DNA of 64,000 bases from Syntrophales bacterium (GTDB lineage Bacteria; Desulfobacterota; Syntrophia; Syntrophales; PHBD01): assembly GCA_035363115.1 (NCBI GenBank), contig DAOSEM010000008.1, positions 113,774 to 177,773 of the forward strand, read 5' to 3'. Position numbers and translations under genes: made by a program. Below, piece after piece: positions 17,285 through 24,972 of the stretch. The notes under the pieces were generated by a model. It made no database searches. It worked only from the letters and a program-made list of their open reading frames with translations, and had not been told where the DNA came from. The first letter of the stretch is position 1. Every line of letters starts with the position of its first letter.

Positions 17285-18001
17285 CTACATCATGATTTTG
17301 AGGGAATCAATATACTTCGGATCCTCGTTCTCAATGGCGGCGAGAATGCCCTTGTGGAACCGCTTCTTCATCTCCCCGAAGATGGGCCGTTTTTTCTGGT
17401 AGGTCCGGGCGAATGCGACGGCGTCCTTCAGAAGGGTCTCCTCGTCGGGGCAGGCCTTCTCGATGACATGGTGGGCCGCCAGTTCGTCGGCGCCGTATCG
17501 TTTTCCGCTGAACGCCGCCTCCTGGAGTTTGTAGTAGGGGAAGGCCTTCGTGATGATGGCCTGCATGCCCGGCAGGAAGGGGATGCTGATGTCCACCTCG
17601 GGAAAGCAGAAGAAGCCGCGGCCCGACTTCATGAAGCGGAAGTCGCAGCAGCAGGCCATGATGCTGCCGTCACCGAAGGCGTGGCCGTTGATGGCGGCGA
17701 TGACCGGCATGGGGAAGGTGAGGATCCGTACGAACATCCTGTTCAGGCCGTGGAGGAAGTCCTTGATGTCCTGAAAGCGCTTTTCGTTGAAGGCGCCGGT
17801 GATCCACACCAGGTCGATGCCCTGGGACCAGTTCTTGGGATCGCTGGAGGCGATGACGACGGAAGTGATCTCCGGGTCCGCCTCGATTTCGTCAAGGGCC
17901 TTCAGAATCGCCGCCGTGAAATCCGGGTTGTGGCGGTTTTCGCCGCCGTTCATGGTGAGGATGGCCACTGTTTCGTCCTTTTTCCATTCGATCAAAGCCA
18001 T
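17285..18001 (-). CDS. Crotonase-family protein (enoyl-CoA hydratase/isomerase)
   Basis: A 238-residue single-domain crotonase. The oxyanion-hole regions are visible (SSDPKNWSQGIDL and NGHAFGDGSIMACCCDFRFM). The first catalytic glutamate of enoyl-CoA hydratases, normally in GGGCEL, is absent here (GDGSIM), while the second region keeps a glutamate (FCFPEVDISIPF). That pattern fits isomerases or other crotonase reactions better than a hydratase. The start at 18001 has GGAGGT upstream. It is alone, divergent from arnT and separated from lptF by a hairpin. The substrate is unknown. Confidence 0.86.
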   Translation of the reverse strand: MALIEWKKDETVAILTMNGGENRHNPDFTAAILKALDEIEADPEITSVVIASSDPKNWSQGIDLVWITGAFNEKRFQDIKDFLHGLNRMFVRILTFPMPVIAAINGHAFGDGSIMACCCDFRFMKSGRGFFCFPEVDISIPFLPGMQAIITKAFPYYKLQEAAFSGKRYGADELAAHHVIEKACPDEETLLKDAVAFARTYQKKRPIFGEMKKRFHKGILAAIENEDPKYIDSLKIMM

Positions 18002-18240
18002 GGTGGTACCTCCATCGGGATAATGGGAGCGGCCGGATTGCCCCGGCACCGGGAAAACGGGGGAATGAGCGGGCAGGATGCCCGGGGCCGAACCGGATTT
18101 CCCCCGGCCGTTCCGGCACCGTGTGTAGCGGAGACAGCCGTCGGTTGTCAATGGATTTGAACCCTTGCGAGGAGTGATCCGCCGGCGTTTCCTGCATGGC
18201 GGCCGCCCGTCCTGCTTTCCCGTCACAACCCGTTTGTCCG

Positions 18241-18269
18241 TTGACAAGGGGGGGCGGTCTTTATATGAT
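18241..18269 (+). promoter_or_regulatory. Sigma-70 promoter for the arn genes
   Basis: TTGACA (18241-18246), a 17-base spacer and TATGAT (18264-18269) form a near-consensus promoter. Transcription would start near 18276, about 23 bases before the arnT GTG. No PhoP or other operator was recognised. Confidence 0.75.
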
Positions 18270-18298
18270 TCGCCACTTTTTTCGGCACCGAGGAGACC

Positions 18299-19978
18299 GT
18301 GAAAGACTGGGAAAAAATTCTGATTCTTTGCATTGTCCCGCTGATTCTCTACGTCGGCACGCTCCCCTTCATGCCCCTGATGGAGCCCGACGAGGGGCGC
18401 TACAGCGGCATCCCCGCCGAGATGATCGCAACGGGCGATTACATCACCCCCCGCCTCAAGGGGGTCGTCTACTTCGAGAAACCGCCCCTGATGTACTGGG
18501 CGACGGCCCTGTCCTTCCACGTCTTCGGGCAGAACGAGTTCGCTTCCCGCCTGCCCGCGGCCCTCTGCGCCTGGGGCCTGATCCTCCTGGCCTGGCGGAT
18601 GGGACTGTATTTCCACGATCGGAAAACGGGGCTCTGCGCCGCCGCCGTCCTGACGACCTGTCTCTTCCATGCCGCCATCGGGCGGATCAACATCCTCGAC
18701 ATGCCGCTGGCCTTCTTCGTCTGCACGGCCGTCTGGGCGGGGTTTCGCTTTTTTTCCGGGGGGGCGTACCGAAGGAGCTGGCTGTACCTGTTTTTTCTCC
18801 TCTCCGGACTGGCCTTCCTGACGAAGGGGCTCATCGGCATCGTATTCCCGGCGGCTACCTTGGGGCTCTGGCTCGTCCTCTCACGGCGCTGGCGGGACAT
18901 CCTGAGGTTCTTCTCGCCGGTCGGCATCCTCCTGTTCCTCCTGGTGACGCTCCCCTGGCTCATTCTTGTCCAGGAGCGGAACCCGGACTTTTTCCGCTTC
19001 TTCTTCATCCAGGAGCATTTCCTGCGCTATACAACAAAGTTCCACCAGCGGCACGAGCCCTTCTGGTTCTTCCTGCCGGTCCTGGTCGGCGGGATCATCC
19101 CCTGGCTGGGCTTTCTGCCGTCCGTCTCGGGCGGGTTCCGCCGCAAGTGGTTGGAATCCTTCGGTGCGGAGGAGAAGCGCTTCCTCCTGACGTGGTTCGG
19201 ATTCATCCTGGTCTTCTTCTCCATTTCATCCTCCAAGCTTGTGCCCTACGTCACCCCGCTGTTCCCGCCCCTGGCGGTCTTCCTGGGGCGGCTGTTCCTG
19301 GTGTCGGAGGGCGAGGCGACAGGGGGATGGAAGGTGCGCGGGCCGGTGATCTTCCAGTCGGTTCTCCTGGGAGCGGCCCTCTTTGTGCCGGTCTTCCTGC
19401 CGCAACGCAGCGTGTCGCCGGCGGAATGGCTGCTGTGGATCGCCCCGTCCCTGTTCCTGGTAATCCTGCTGGCCTTCCTGCCGGACCGACTTCAGCGTCA
19501 TGGCCGGATCGGCCGGCTCCCGGGAATCTACCTCGTCTCGGCAATGCTCTTCGTGTCGCTGGTCTTTCCCGCCGCGCGGTTCCTGACGCCCTATAAGTCG
19601 GCCCTGCCGGTCGTCCAGGCGATGCCGCAGCATCTCCCGGCGGGGCAGAAGCTCTACCAGTTTCGGATCAACCTCTATGGAATCGATTTTTATACGGGAG
19701 TGCGAACGCCCGTGGTGGACGAGGTGGGCGAGCTTTTCTACGGTGCCCTCAAAATCCCCGAGAGCGAGCGCCAGAAATGGTTCATGATGTTCTTCGAGTT
19801 TTTCCGCTTCTACCGGCAGGGGCACGAGATCTACCTGGTGACGGTGGACCGGGAGAACGTGGACTTCATCCGGAAGGAGGTCCCCGCCATGGAGATCCTG
19901 TGGACGAACGGGAACTACGTCATGATCCGCCTGCCGATGCCGGAGCAACGCGAGGCGCCGCCGGATCCCGGGTATTGA
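18299..19978 (+). CDS. arnT: ArnT-like undecaprenyl-phosphate aminoarabinose transferase (PMT family)
   Basis: A 559-residue polytopic glycosyltransferase of the PMT/GT83 group. It has the N-terminal luminal motif MEPDEGRYSGIPAEMI, where the Asp-Glu pair is the catalytic site of the family, and KGVVYFEKPPLMYW, followed by about ten more hydrophobic segments and a C-terminal periplasmic domain. ArnT moves 4-amino-4-deoxy-L-arabinose from its lipid carrier to lipid A, giving resistance to cationic peptides such as polymyxin. Assignment to ArnT, not another PMT enzyme, rests on arnB, arnC, formyltransferase and arnD downstream. It starts at GTG 18299 behind GAGGAGA. Confidence 0.85.
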   Translation: MKDWEKILILCIVPLILYVGTLPFMPLMEPDEGRYSGIPAEMIATGDYITPRLKGVVYFEKPPLMYWATALSFHVFGQNEFASRLPAALCAWGLILLAWRMGLYFHDRKTGLCAAAVLTTCLFHAAIGRINILDMPLAFFVCTAVWAGFRFFSGGAYRRSWLYLFFLLSGLAFLTKGLIGIVFPAATLGLWLVLSRRWRDILRFFSPVGILLFLLVTLPWLILVQERNPDFFRFFFIQEHFLRYTTKFHQRHEPFWFFLPVLVGGIIPWLGFLPSVSGGFRRKWLESFGAEEKRFLLTWFGFILVFFSISSSKLVPYVTPLFPPLAVFLGRLFLVSEGEATGGWKVRGPVIFQSVLLGAALFVPVFLPQRSVSPAEWLLWIAPSLFLVILLAFLPDRLQRHGRIGRLPGIYLVSAMLFVSLVFPAARFLTPYKSALPVVQAMPQHLPAGQKLYQFRINLYGIDFYTGVRTPVVDEVGELFYGALKIPESERQKWFMMFFEFFRFYRQGHEIYLVTVDRENVDFIRKEVPAMEILWTNGNYVMIRLPMPEQREAPPDPGY

Positions 19979-20072
19979 CAGGAGGGGCGCGCTCCGCATA
20001 GGGTTTGGTCCGGAGAGGTTTTTTATCGCGGAAATGGAACCGCAGCCCCGGGGCGGCGGAAAGAGGGTTCGA

Positions 20073-21221
20073 ATGAACATACGCGAAGAGTTTCTTCCTT
20101 TCAGCAGGCCGAGCATCGGGGATCGAGAGGTGGTGGAAGTGACCGCCTGCCTCCGGTCCGGGTGGATCACCACGGGTCAGAAATGCCTGGACCTGGAGAC
20201 CCGGTTCCGGGAGCGGACGGGGGCGCGCTGCGCTGTTTCCCTGACCTCCGCCACGGCGGGGATGCACCTTCTCCTCCTGGCCCTGGGGATCGGGCCGGGG
20301 GACGAGGTGATCACTCCTTCCCTGACCTTTGCCTCCACGGTCAACCAGATCGTCCTGGCCGGTGCGGTACCGGTCTTCGTGGACGTGAACTACGACACCC
20401 TGAACCTGAAGGTGTCCGAGGTGGAGGGGGCGATCACCCCCCGGACGAAGGCGGTGATTCCCGTCCACTTCGCCGGTGCGCCGGCGGATATGGCCCCCCT
20501 GCTGGACGTTGCCCGGAGGAAGGGCGTCGCCGTGATCGAGGACGCCGCCCATGCCATCGGCACCGTGTGCCGGGGAACCCATGCCGGGGGATTCGGCTGC
20601 CCGGCGATCTTTTCGTTCCACCCGATCAAGAACATCACCACCGGCGAGGGGGGAATGGTCACCCTCGACGACGAGACCCTGGAGCGGAAGATCCGGCTGC
20701 TGCGCTTCCACGGCATTGAGCGGGACGCCTGGAAGCGCTACGGCAAGGGCGGGGATCCGTCCTACGACATCCGGGAGCCCGGGTTCAAGTACAACCTGAC
20801 GGACATCCAGGCGGCCCTCGGAGTCGTCCAGATGGACCGGGTGGAGGAATTCAACGCCCGGCGACGCCTGCTGGCGGGATTGTACCGGGATGGACTGTCC
20901 GGGATCGACGGCCTCGACCTGCCGGGTGTTCCGGCTTATCCCCACGAGCACCCCTGGCACCTTTTTGTGGTCAAGGTGTCCGCCCTGCCGCGTGAACGGT
21001 TCATGGAAGGCCTGGCGGAGCGAAACATCGGCTACGGCCTCCATTTCCCGGCAGTGCACCGGCTGGCTTTCGTTCGGGAGCGCTTCGGCGACGCCTCGTC
21101 CCGCCTGCCGGAGACGGAGCGGGCGGCGGACCGGATCCTGTCGCTCCCCCTGTTCCCGGACATGACGGAGGGTGACATCGCCTATGTCTGCGAGGCTGTC
21201 CGGGAGATCCTGGGCCGATGA
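20073..21221 (+). CDS. arnB: UDP-4-amino-4-deoxy-L-arabinose-oxoglutarate aminotransferase
   Basis: A 382-residue PLP-dependent sugar aminotransferase of the DegT/DnrJ/EryC1 family. Key blocks are LRSGWITTGQKCLDLE, VSLTSATAGMHLLLLAL, VIEDAAHAIGT and FSFHPIKNITTGEGGM, where the lysine should hold PLP. ArnB converts UDP-4-keto-arabinose to UDP-Ara4N in the cytoplasm. I chose 20073 because AAAGAGGG lies upstream and the N-terminus then matches the family; an ATG at 20034 would add 13 residues. It ends in a 4-base overlap with arnC. The strongest support for ArnB over other DegT enzymes is the gene order. Confidence 0.92.
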   Translation: MNIREEFLPFSRPSIGDREVVEVTACLRSGWITTGQKCLDLETRFRERTGARCAVSLTSATAGMHLLLLALGIGPGDEVITPSLTFASTVNQIVLAGAVPVFVDVNYDTLNLKVSEVEGAITPRTKAVIPVHFAGAPADMAPLLDVARRKGVAVIEDAAHAIGTVCRGTHAGGFGCPAIFSFHPIKNITTGEGGMVTLDDETLERKIRLLRFHGIERDAWKRYGKGGDPSYDIREPGFKYNLTDIQAALGVVQMDRVEEFNARRRLLAGLYRDGLSGIDGLDLPGVPAYPHEHPWHLFVVKVSALPRERFMEGLAERNIGYGLHFPAVHRLAFVRERFGDASSRLPETERAADRILSLPLFPDMTEGDIAYVCEAVREILGR

Positions 21222-22228
21222 GAAGGCCGGCGGAGGAGCCGGAGAAGGCGGGAGCCGGCGTGAAGGGAGTGATGGCCGTGAATCCGAAACAGATGGTGTC
21301 CGTTGTCATCCCCGTCTACAACGAGGAGAAGAACCTGGAGGCCCTCCTCGGGAGGCTCCGGCCTGTCCTGGAAGGCCTGGACAGGCCGTACGAGATCGTC
21401 CTCATCGACGACGGCAGCCGGGACCGCTCCCTCACGATCCTGAAAGGATTCGCGAAGGAGCCCGGCGTCCGGGTGGTGGAGCTGACCCGGAACTACGGGC
21501 AGCACGCGGCGATCATGGCGGGCTTTTCCATTCTCCGGGGCGGGATCGTCGTGACCATGGACGCGGACCTGCAGAATCCCCCCGAGGAGATCCCCCGGCT
21601 CCTCAGGACCATGGAAGAGGGAGACTACGACGTCGTGGGGACCATCCGCAGGGCCCGGAAGGACTCGATCTTCCGCAAGGTTCCCTCCCGGATCGTCAAC
21701 ATGATGGCCCGCCGGATCACCGGGGTCCACATGACCGACTGGGGCTGCATGCTCCGGGCCTATCGCCGGCCCGTGGTGGAGCGCATGAGCGCCTGCCACG
21801 AGCACGCAACGTTCATTCCCGCCCTGGCCACCGTCTTCGCCAAGCGGGTAACGGAGATCGAGGTGGCCCACGAGGAGCGCCACGGCGGGGCGTCCAACTA
21901 CCCCCTGCGCAAGCTGATCAACCTCCAGTTCGACCTGGTGGCGTCCTTCTCCGACTTTCCCATGAAGATGCTCATGTACGGCGGCATCGCCATGTCCGTC
22001 CTGGGGGTGCTTTTCGGCCTGTTCCTCGCCGTGGCCCGCCTTGTATACGGAGCCCTCTGGGCGGCCCAGGGCGTCTTCACCCTCTTCGCCATCCTCTTCG
22101 TCTTCGTGGGGATGCAGTTTTTCGCCCTCGGCGTCATCGGCGAGTACATCGGCCGGATCTACCGGGAAGTGAGGAAGCGCCCCGAATACGTCATCGAGCG
22201 GGTCCACGGGGTGGAAGAAGGAACATAA
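21218..22228 (+). CDS. arnC: Undecaprenyl-phosphate 4-deoxy-4-formamido-L-arabinose transferase
   Basis: A 336-residue GT2 glycosyltransferase. The N-terminal GT-A domain has VSVVIPVYNEEKNLEAL, the DDGSRD motif and VTMDADLQNPPEEIP; two C-terminal membrane helices (about 247-275 and 283-308) anchor it. ArnC loads formylated aminoarabinose from UDP onto undecaprenyl phosphate. ATGA overlap with arnB shows coupling. An internal ATG at about residue 19 gives a shorter start, but the overlap favours 21218. It is the last arn gene before the restriction-modification insert. Confidence 0.93.
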   Translation: MRRPAEEPEKAGAGVKGVMAVNPKQMVSVVIPVYNEEKNLEALLGRLRPVLEGLDRPYEIVLIDDGSRDRSLTILKGFAKEPGVRVVELTRNYGQHAAIMAGFSILRGGIVVTMDADLQNPPEEIPRLLRTMEEGDYDVVGTIRRARKDSIFRKVPSRIVNMMARRITGVHMTDWGCMLRAYRRPVVERMSACHEHATFIPALATVFAKRVTEIEVAHEERHGGASNYPLRKLINLQFDLVASFSDFPMKMLMYGGIAMSVLGVLFGLFLAVARLVYGALWAAQGVFTLFAILFVFVGMQFFALGVIGEYIGRIYREVRKRPEYVIERVHGVEEGT

Positions 22229-22275
22229 AAGAGACGATTATCTTTTGATCGATAAAGGCAGGGGGTGCGATTCTC

Positions 22276-23010
22276 GTGAATCGGCGAAGCATGTTTCTGG
22301 ATGCGGATAAAAGGACGAGAGAGGCTGTCGTCCATTTCTGGCGAACCCGTGCGGAACAGCAGAAAAGACAGAAAAGTAGCGGTAAAACGGATCAGGGATC
22401 GCGAAGCGCCGTGACCGGTGGAGCACAGATGGATGGGTTCATGGATCTGTTTTCAACGGTCGCCATCCGTGCAGGGATCCCGGAAACATGTGTTTTCAGG
22501 AAAAAAGCGGTCGAGCTTCCAGGATTTTTCCGTGCTACCAAGGAATGGGACCTGCTCGTTGTCCGGGATCGGAAACTCATTGCGGTGATTGAGGCAAAAT
22601 CGCAGGTGGGACCGTCTTTCGGGAATAATTTCAACAATCGGACCGAAGAGGCCATCGGCAGCGCCGCCGACCTCTGGACCGCCTTCCGGGAGCGTGCATA
22701 CATGGACAGTCCCGCTCCCTTTCTCGGTTATTTCTTTCTCCTGGAGGATTGCGACGCCTCCCATCGGCCGGTCCGGGTCGAAGAGCCGCATTTCAAGGTC
22801 TTTCCGGAATTCGTGAACGCCTCCTATATGAAGCGTTATGAACTGTTGTGCAGGAAACTCGTGCTGGAAAGGCATTACTCGACTGCAGCGTTCATCACTT
22901 CGACACGAACCGAAGGTTCCGCAGGATCTTATCGGGAACCTGCAGGGGACCTTTCCATGGATCGTTTTTTGCGGACCCTTGCCGGCCAGATCCAGGCGCA
23001 TGTAACATGA
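22276..23010 (+). CDS. Type II restriction endonuclease, PaeR7I/XhoI-like
   Basis: A 244-residue protein resembling PaeR7I-type endonucleases, which cut CTCGAG. The central region has a PD-(D/E)XK-like arrangement, WDLLVVRDRKLIAVIEAKSQ near residues 95-115, followed by FGNNFNNRTEEAIGSA; that block is my main reason for the family call. It starts at GTG 22276 behind AGGGGGTG; ATG 22291 is an alternative. Its stop overlaps the methyltransferase start. Base composition is visibly lower in GC than the arn genes on both sides, a sign of transfer. Specificity is inferred from family resemblance only. Confidence 0.8.
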   Translation: MNRRSMFLDADKRTREAVVHFWRTRAEQQKRQKSSGKTDQGSRSAVTGGAQMDGFMDLFSTVAIRAGIPETCVFRKKAVELPGFFRATKEWDLLVVRDRKLIAVIEAKSQVGPSFGNNFNNRTEEAIGSAADLWTAFRERAYMDSPAPFLGYFFLLEDCDASHRPVRVEEPHFKVFPEFVNASYMKRYELLCRKLVLERHYSTAAFITSTRTEGSAGSYREPAGDLSMDRFLRTLAGQIQAHVT

Positions 23011-23915
23011 TGGAAACGACGCACAGACTCATCCATGGTGATTCACGGGAGCTGTCTTTTCTGGAAGACGAGTCCGTGCATCTCGTCCTGACATCTCCGC
23101 CCTACTGGAATCTGAAGCGTTACAACGAACATCCGCAGCAGTTGGGACATATTCAGGATTATGAGGACTTTCTCTCAGAGTTGGAAAGGGTATGGCGGCA
23201 TATTTTCCGGATTCTTGTGCCCGGAGGGAGACTCGTCTGTGTCGTCGGTGATGTCTGTGTGGCGAGGCGTGAATACGGCCGTCATCTCGTCTTTCCTCTC
23301 CATGCGGATATCTGCGTTTCCTGCCGGCGCATCGGCTTTGACAACCTGAATCCGATTGTCTGGCACAAGATCGCCAACGCATCCTACGAAGTTAACAATG
23401 GTTCGAAATTCCTTGGGAAACCATACGAGCCGAATGCAATTATCAAGAATGACATGGAGTTTATCCTCATGCAGCGCAAACCCGGCGGTTACAGGAAGCC
23501 GACGGAAAGCCAACGCAGTGGTAGCAAAATCGGCAAGGATGACTTTGACCGCTGGTTTCAGCAGATCTGGAACATCCCCGGGGCATCGACCAAACGCCAC
23601 CCGGCGCCGTTTCCACTGGAACTGGCCATGAGGATCGTTCGCATGTTCTCGTTTGTCGGGGACACGGTGCTCGATCCTTTTTGCGGTTCGGGAACGACCA
23701 TGGTCGCTGCACTCAGGACGGATAGGAACAGCATCGGGGTCGAGATCGATTCGGACTATTGCCGGATGTCGGCTCGCTATCTAAAAGCGGAGAGTTCCGA
23801 TCTTTTTTCGACGGCCCGGCTGGTCTTTGAGAAGGCCCGACAGGAGGCCCCCCTGCTTGTCAGGGAAGACCAGGAACTGTACTCGGTTCGGCCGGCAAGG
23901 CACAAACTGGATTAG
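23007..23915 (+). CDS. Type II DNA methyltransferase (beta-class order)
   Basis: A 302-residue DNA methyltransferase. The catalytic motif TSPPYWNLKRY comes first (near residue 31) and the SAM-binding motif DPFCGSGTTMVAAL comes later (near 222), the beta-class order. SPPYW may mark N4-cytosine or N6-adenine modification; I cannot decide which. It protects host DNA from the adjacent endonuclease, whose stop codon it overlaps (ATGATGG at 23007). It ends 23 bases before the formyltransferase GTG. Its GC content is low relative to its neighbours. Confidence 0.88.
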   Translation: MMETTHRLIHGDSRELSFLEDESVHLVLTSPPYWNLKRYNEHPQQLGHIQDYEDFLSELERVWRHIFRILVPGGRLVCVVGDVCVARREYGRHLVFPLHADICVSCRRIGFDNLNPIVWHKIANASYEVNNGSKFLGKPYEPNAIIKNDMEFILMQRKPGGYRKPTESQRSGSKIGKDDFDRWFQQIWNIPGASTKRHPAPFPLELAMRIVRMFSFVGDTVLDPFCGSGTTMVAALRTDRNSIGVEIDSDYCRMSARYLKAESSDLFSTARLVFEKARQEAPLLVREDQELYSVRPARHKLD

Positions 23916-23937
23916 GAGCACTTTGGGGGATCGAGCC

Positions 23938-24882
23938 GTGAACGCCGTCGTCTTCGCCTATTCCGACATGGGGATCACGGGACTGAACGCCCTGGAGGCG
24001 GCGGGCTTCGGGATCCGGACCATTATTTCCCACGAGGACGACCCGGGGGAAAACGTCTGGTTCGGCTCCGTCCGGGCCTGGGGGGAGGAGCGGGGCATCC
24101 CCGTCCTGTGTCCGGAGAGCGTGGGGACGCCGGAGTGGCGGGAGCGGATCGCCGCTCTTGCGCCGGAGACCATCTTTTCTTTCTACTACCGCCACATGAT
24201 CCGCCCGGAGATCCTGGACCTGGCCGCCGCGGGGGCCTACAACCTTCACGGATCGCTGCTCCCGGCCTACCGGGGCCGCGCGCCGGTGAACTGGGTCCTG
24301 GTCAACGGAGAGACCCGCACCGGGGTCACACTCCACCACATGGTGGCGAAACCCGACGCGGGCGACATCGTCGGGCAGCGGGCCGTTCAGATCGCCTTCG
24401 AGGACACGGCGCTCACCCTCTACCGCAAGCTGTGCCGGGCGGCGACGGAGCTCCTGGCGGAAGTCCTCCCGCGGATCGCGGCAGGCACGGCCCCCCGGAT
24501 CCCCATGGATCTTTCCCTGGGAAGCTACTATGGAGGCCGGAAGCCCGCCGACGGCCTCATCGACTGGAGCTGGCCGGCACTGCGCGTCTATAACCTGGTC
24601 CGTGCCGTGACGGACCCCTGGCCGGGGGCCTTCACGTTTCTCCCCGCGGGACAGAAGATGATCGTCTGGCGGGGGATGCCGGAGAACCCTGGAGGCGGCG
24701 GCACGACCGCCGATCACGGCCGGGTCCGGCTCGACGGCGGGCGCGTCTTCGTGAGTGCCGGGGAAGGGCGGCTGGAGTTGCTGGAGATCGAGATCGAAGG
24801 CCGCAGGATAAAGGGAGCCGCCATCCGGGAGTGCCTCCATCCATTGGAGGGTCTCTGTCTGGTCCGGGAGCCCGCAGCCTGA
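23938..24882 (+). CDS. UDP-4-amino-4-deoxy-L-arabinose formyltransferase (ArnA N-terminal domain as a separate gene)
   Basis: A 314-residue formyltransferase matching the N-terminal half of E. coli ArnA. The catalytic Asn and His sit in YNLHGSLLPAYRGRAPVNW and the Asp in KPDAGDIVGQ; the C-terminal OB-like part includes DGLIDWSWPALRVYNLVRAVTDPWPGAF. It formylates UDP-Ara4N with 10-formyl-tetrahydrofolate before transfer by ArnC. In enterobacteria this domain is fused to the UDP-GlcA decarboxylase; here that partner is separate, at 29054. It starts at GTG 23938 with GGGGGA upstream, directly behind the inserted methyltransferase gene. Confidence 0.9.
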   Translation: MNAVVFAYSDMGITGLNALEAAGFGIRTIISHEDDPGENVWFGSVRAWGEERGIPVLCPESVGTPEWRERIAALAPETIFSFYYRHMIRPEILDLAAAGAYNLHGSLLPAYRGRAPVNWVLVNGETRTGVTLHHMVAKPDAGDIVGQRAVQIAFEDTALTLYRKLCRAATELLAEVLPRIAAGTAPRIPMDLSLGSYYGGRKPADGLIDWSWPALRVYNLVRAVTDPWPGAFTFLPAGQKMIVWRGMPENPGGGGTTADHGRVRLDGGRVFVSAGEGRLELLEIEIEGRRIKGAAIRECLHPLEGLCLVREPAA

Positions 24883-24972
24883 CCGCGGGACGGACGGCGG
24901 GCAATGCTTCCCGGAAGCCTGCGGAAAGCGTTTTCTCTGTCGCATCAATCTACAGAGCGAAAAGGATTCACC

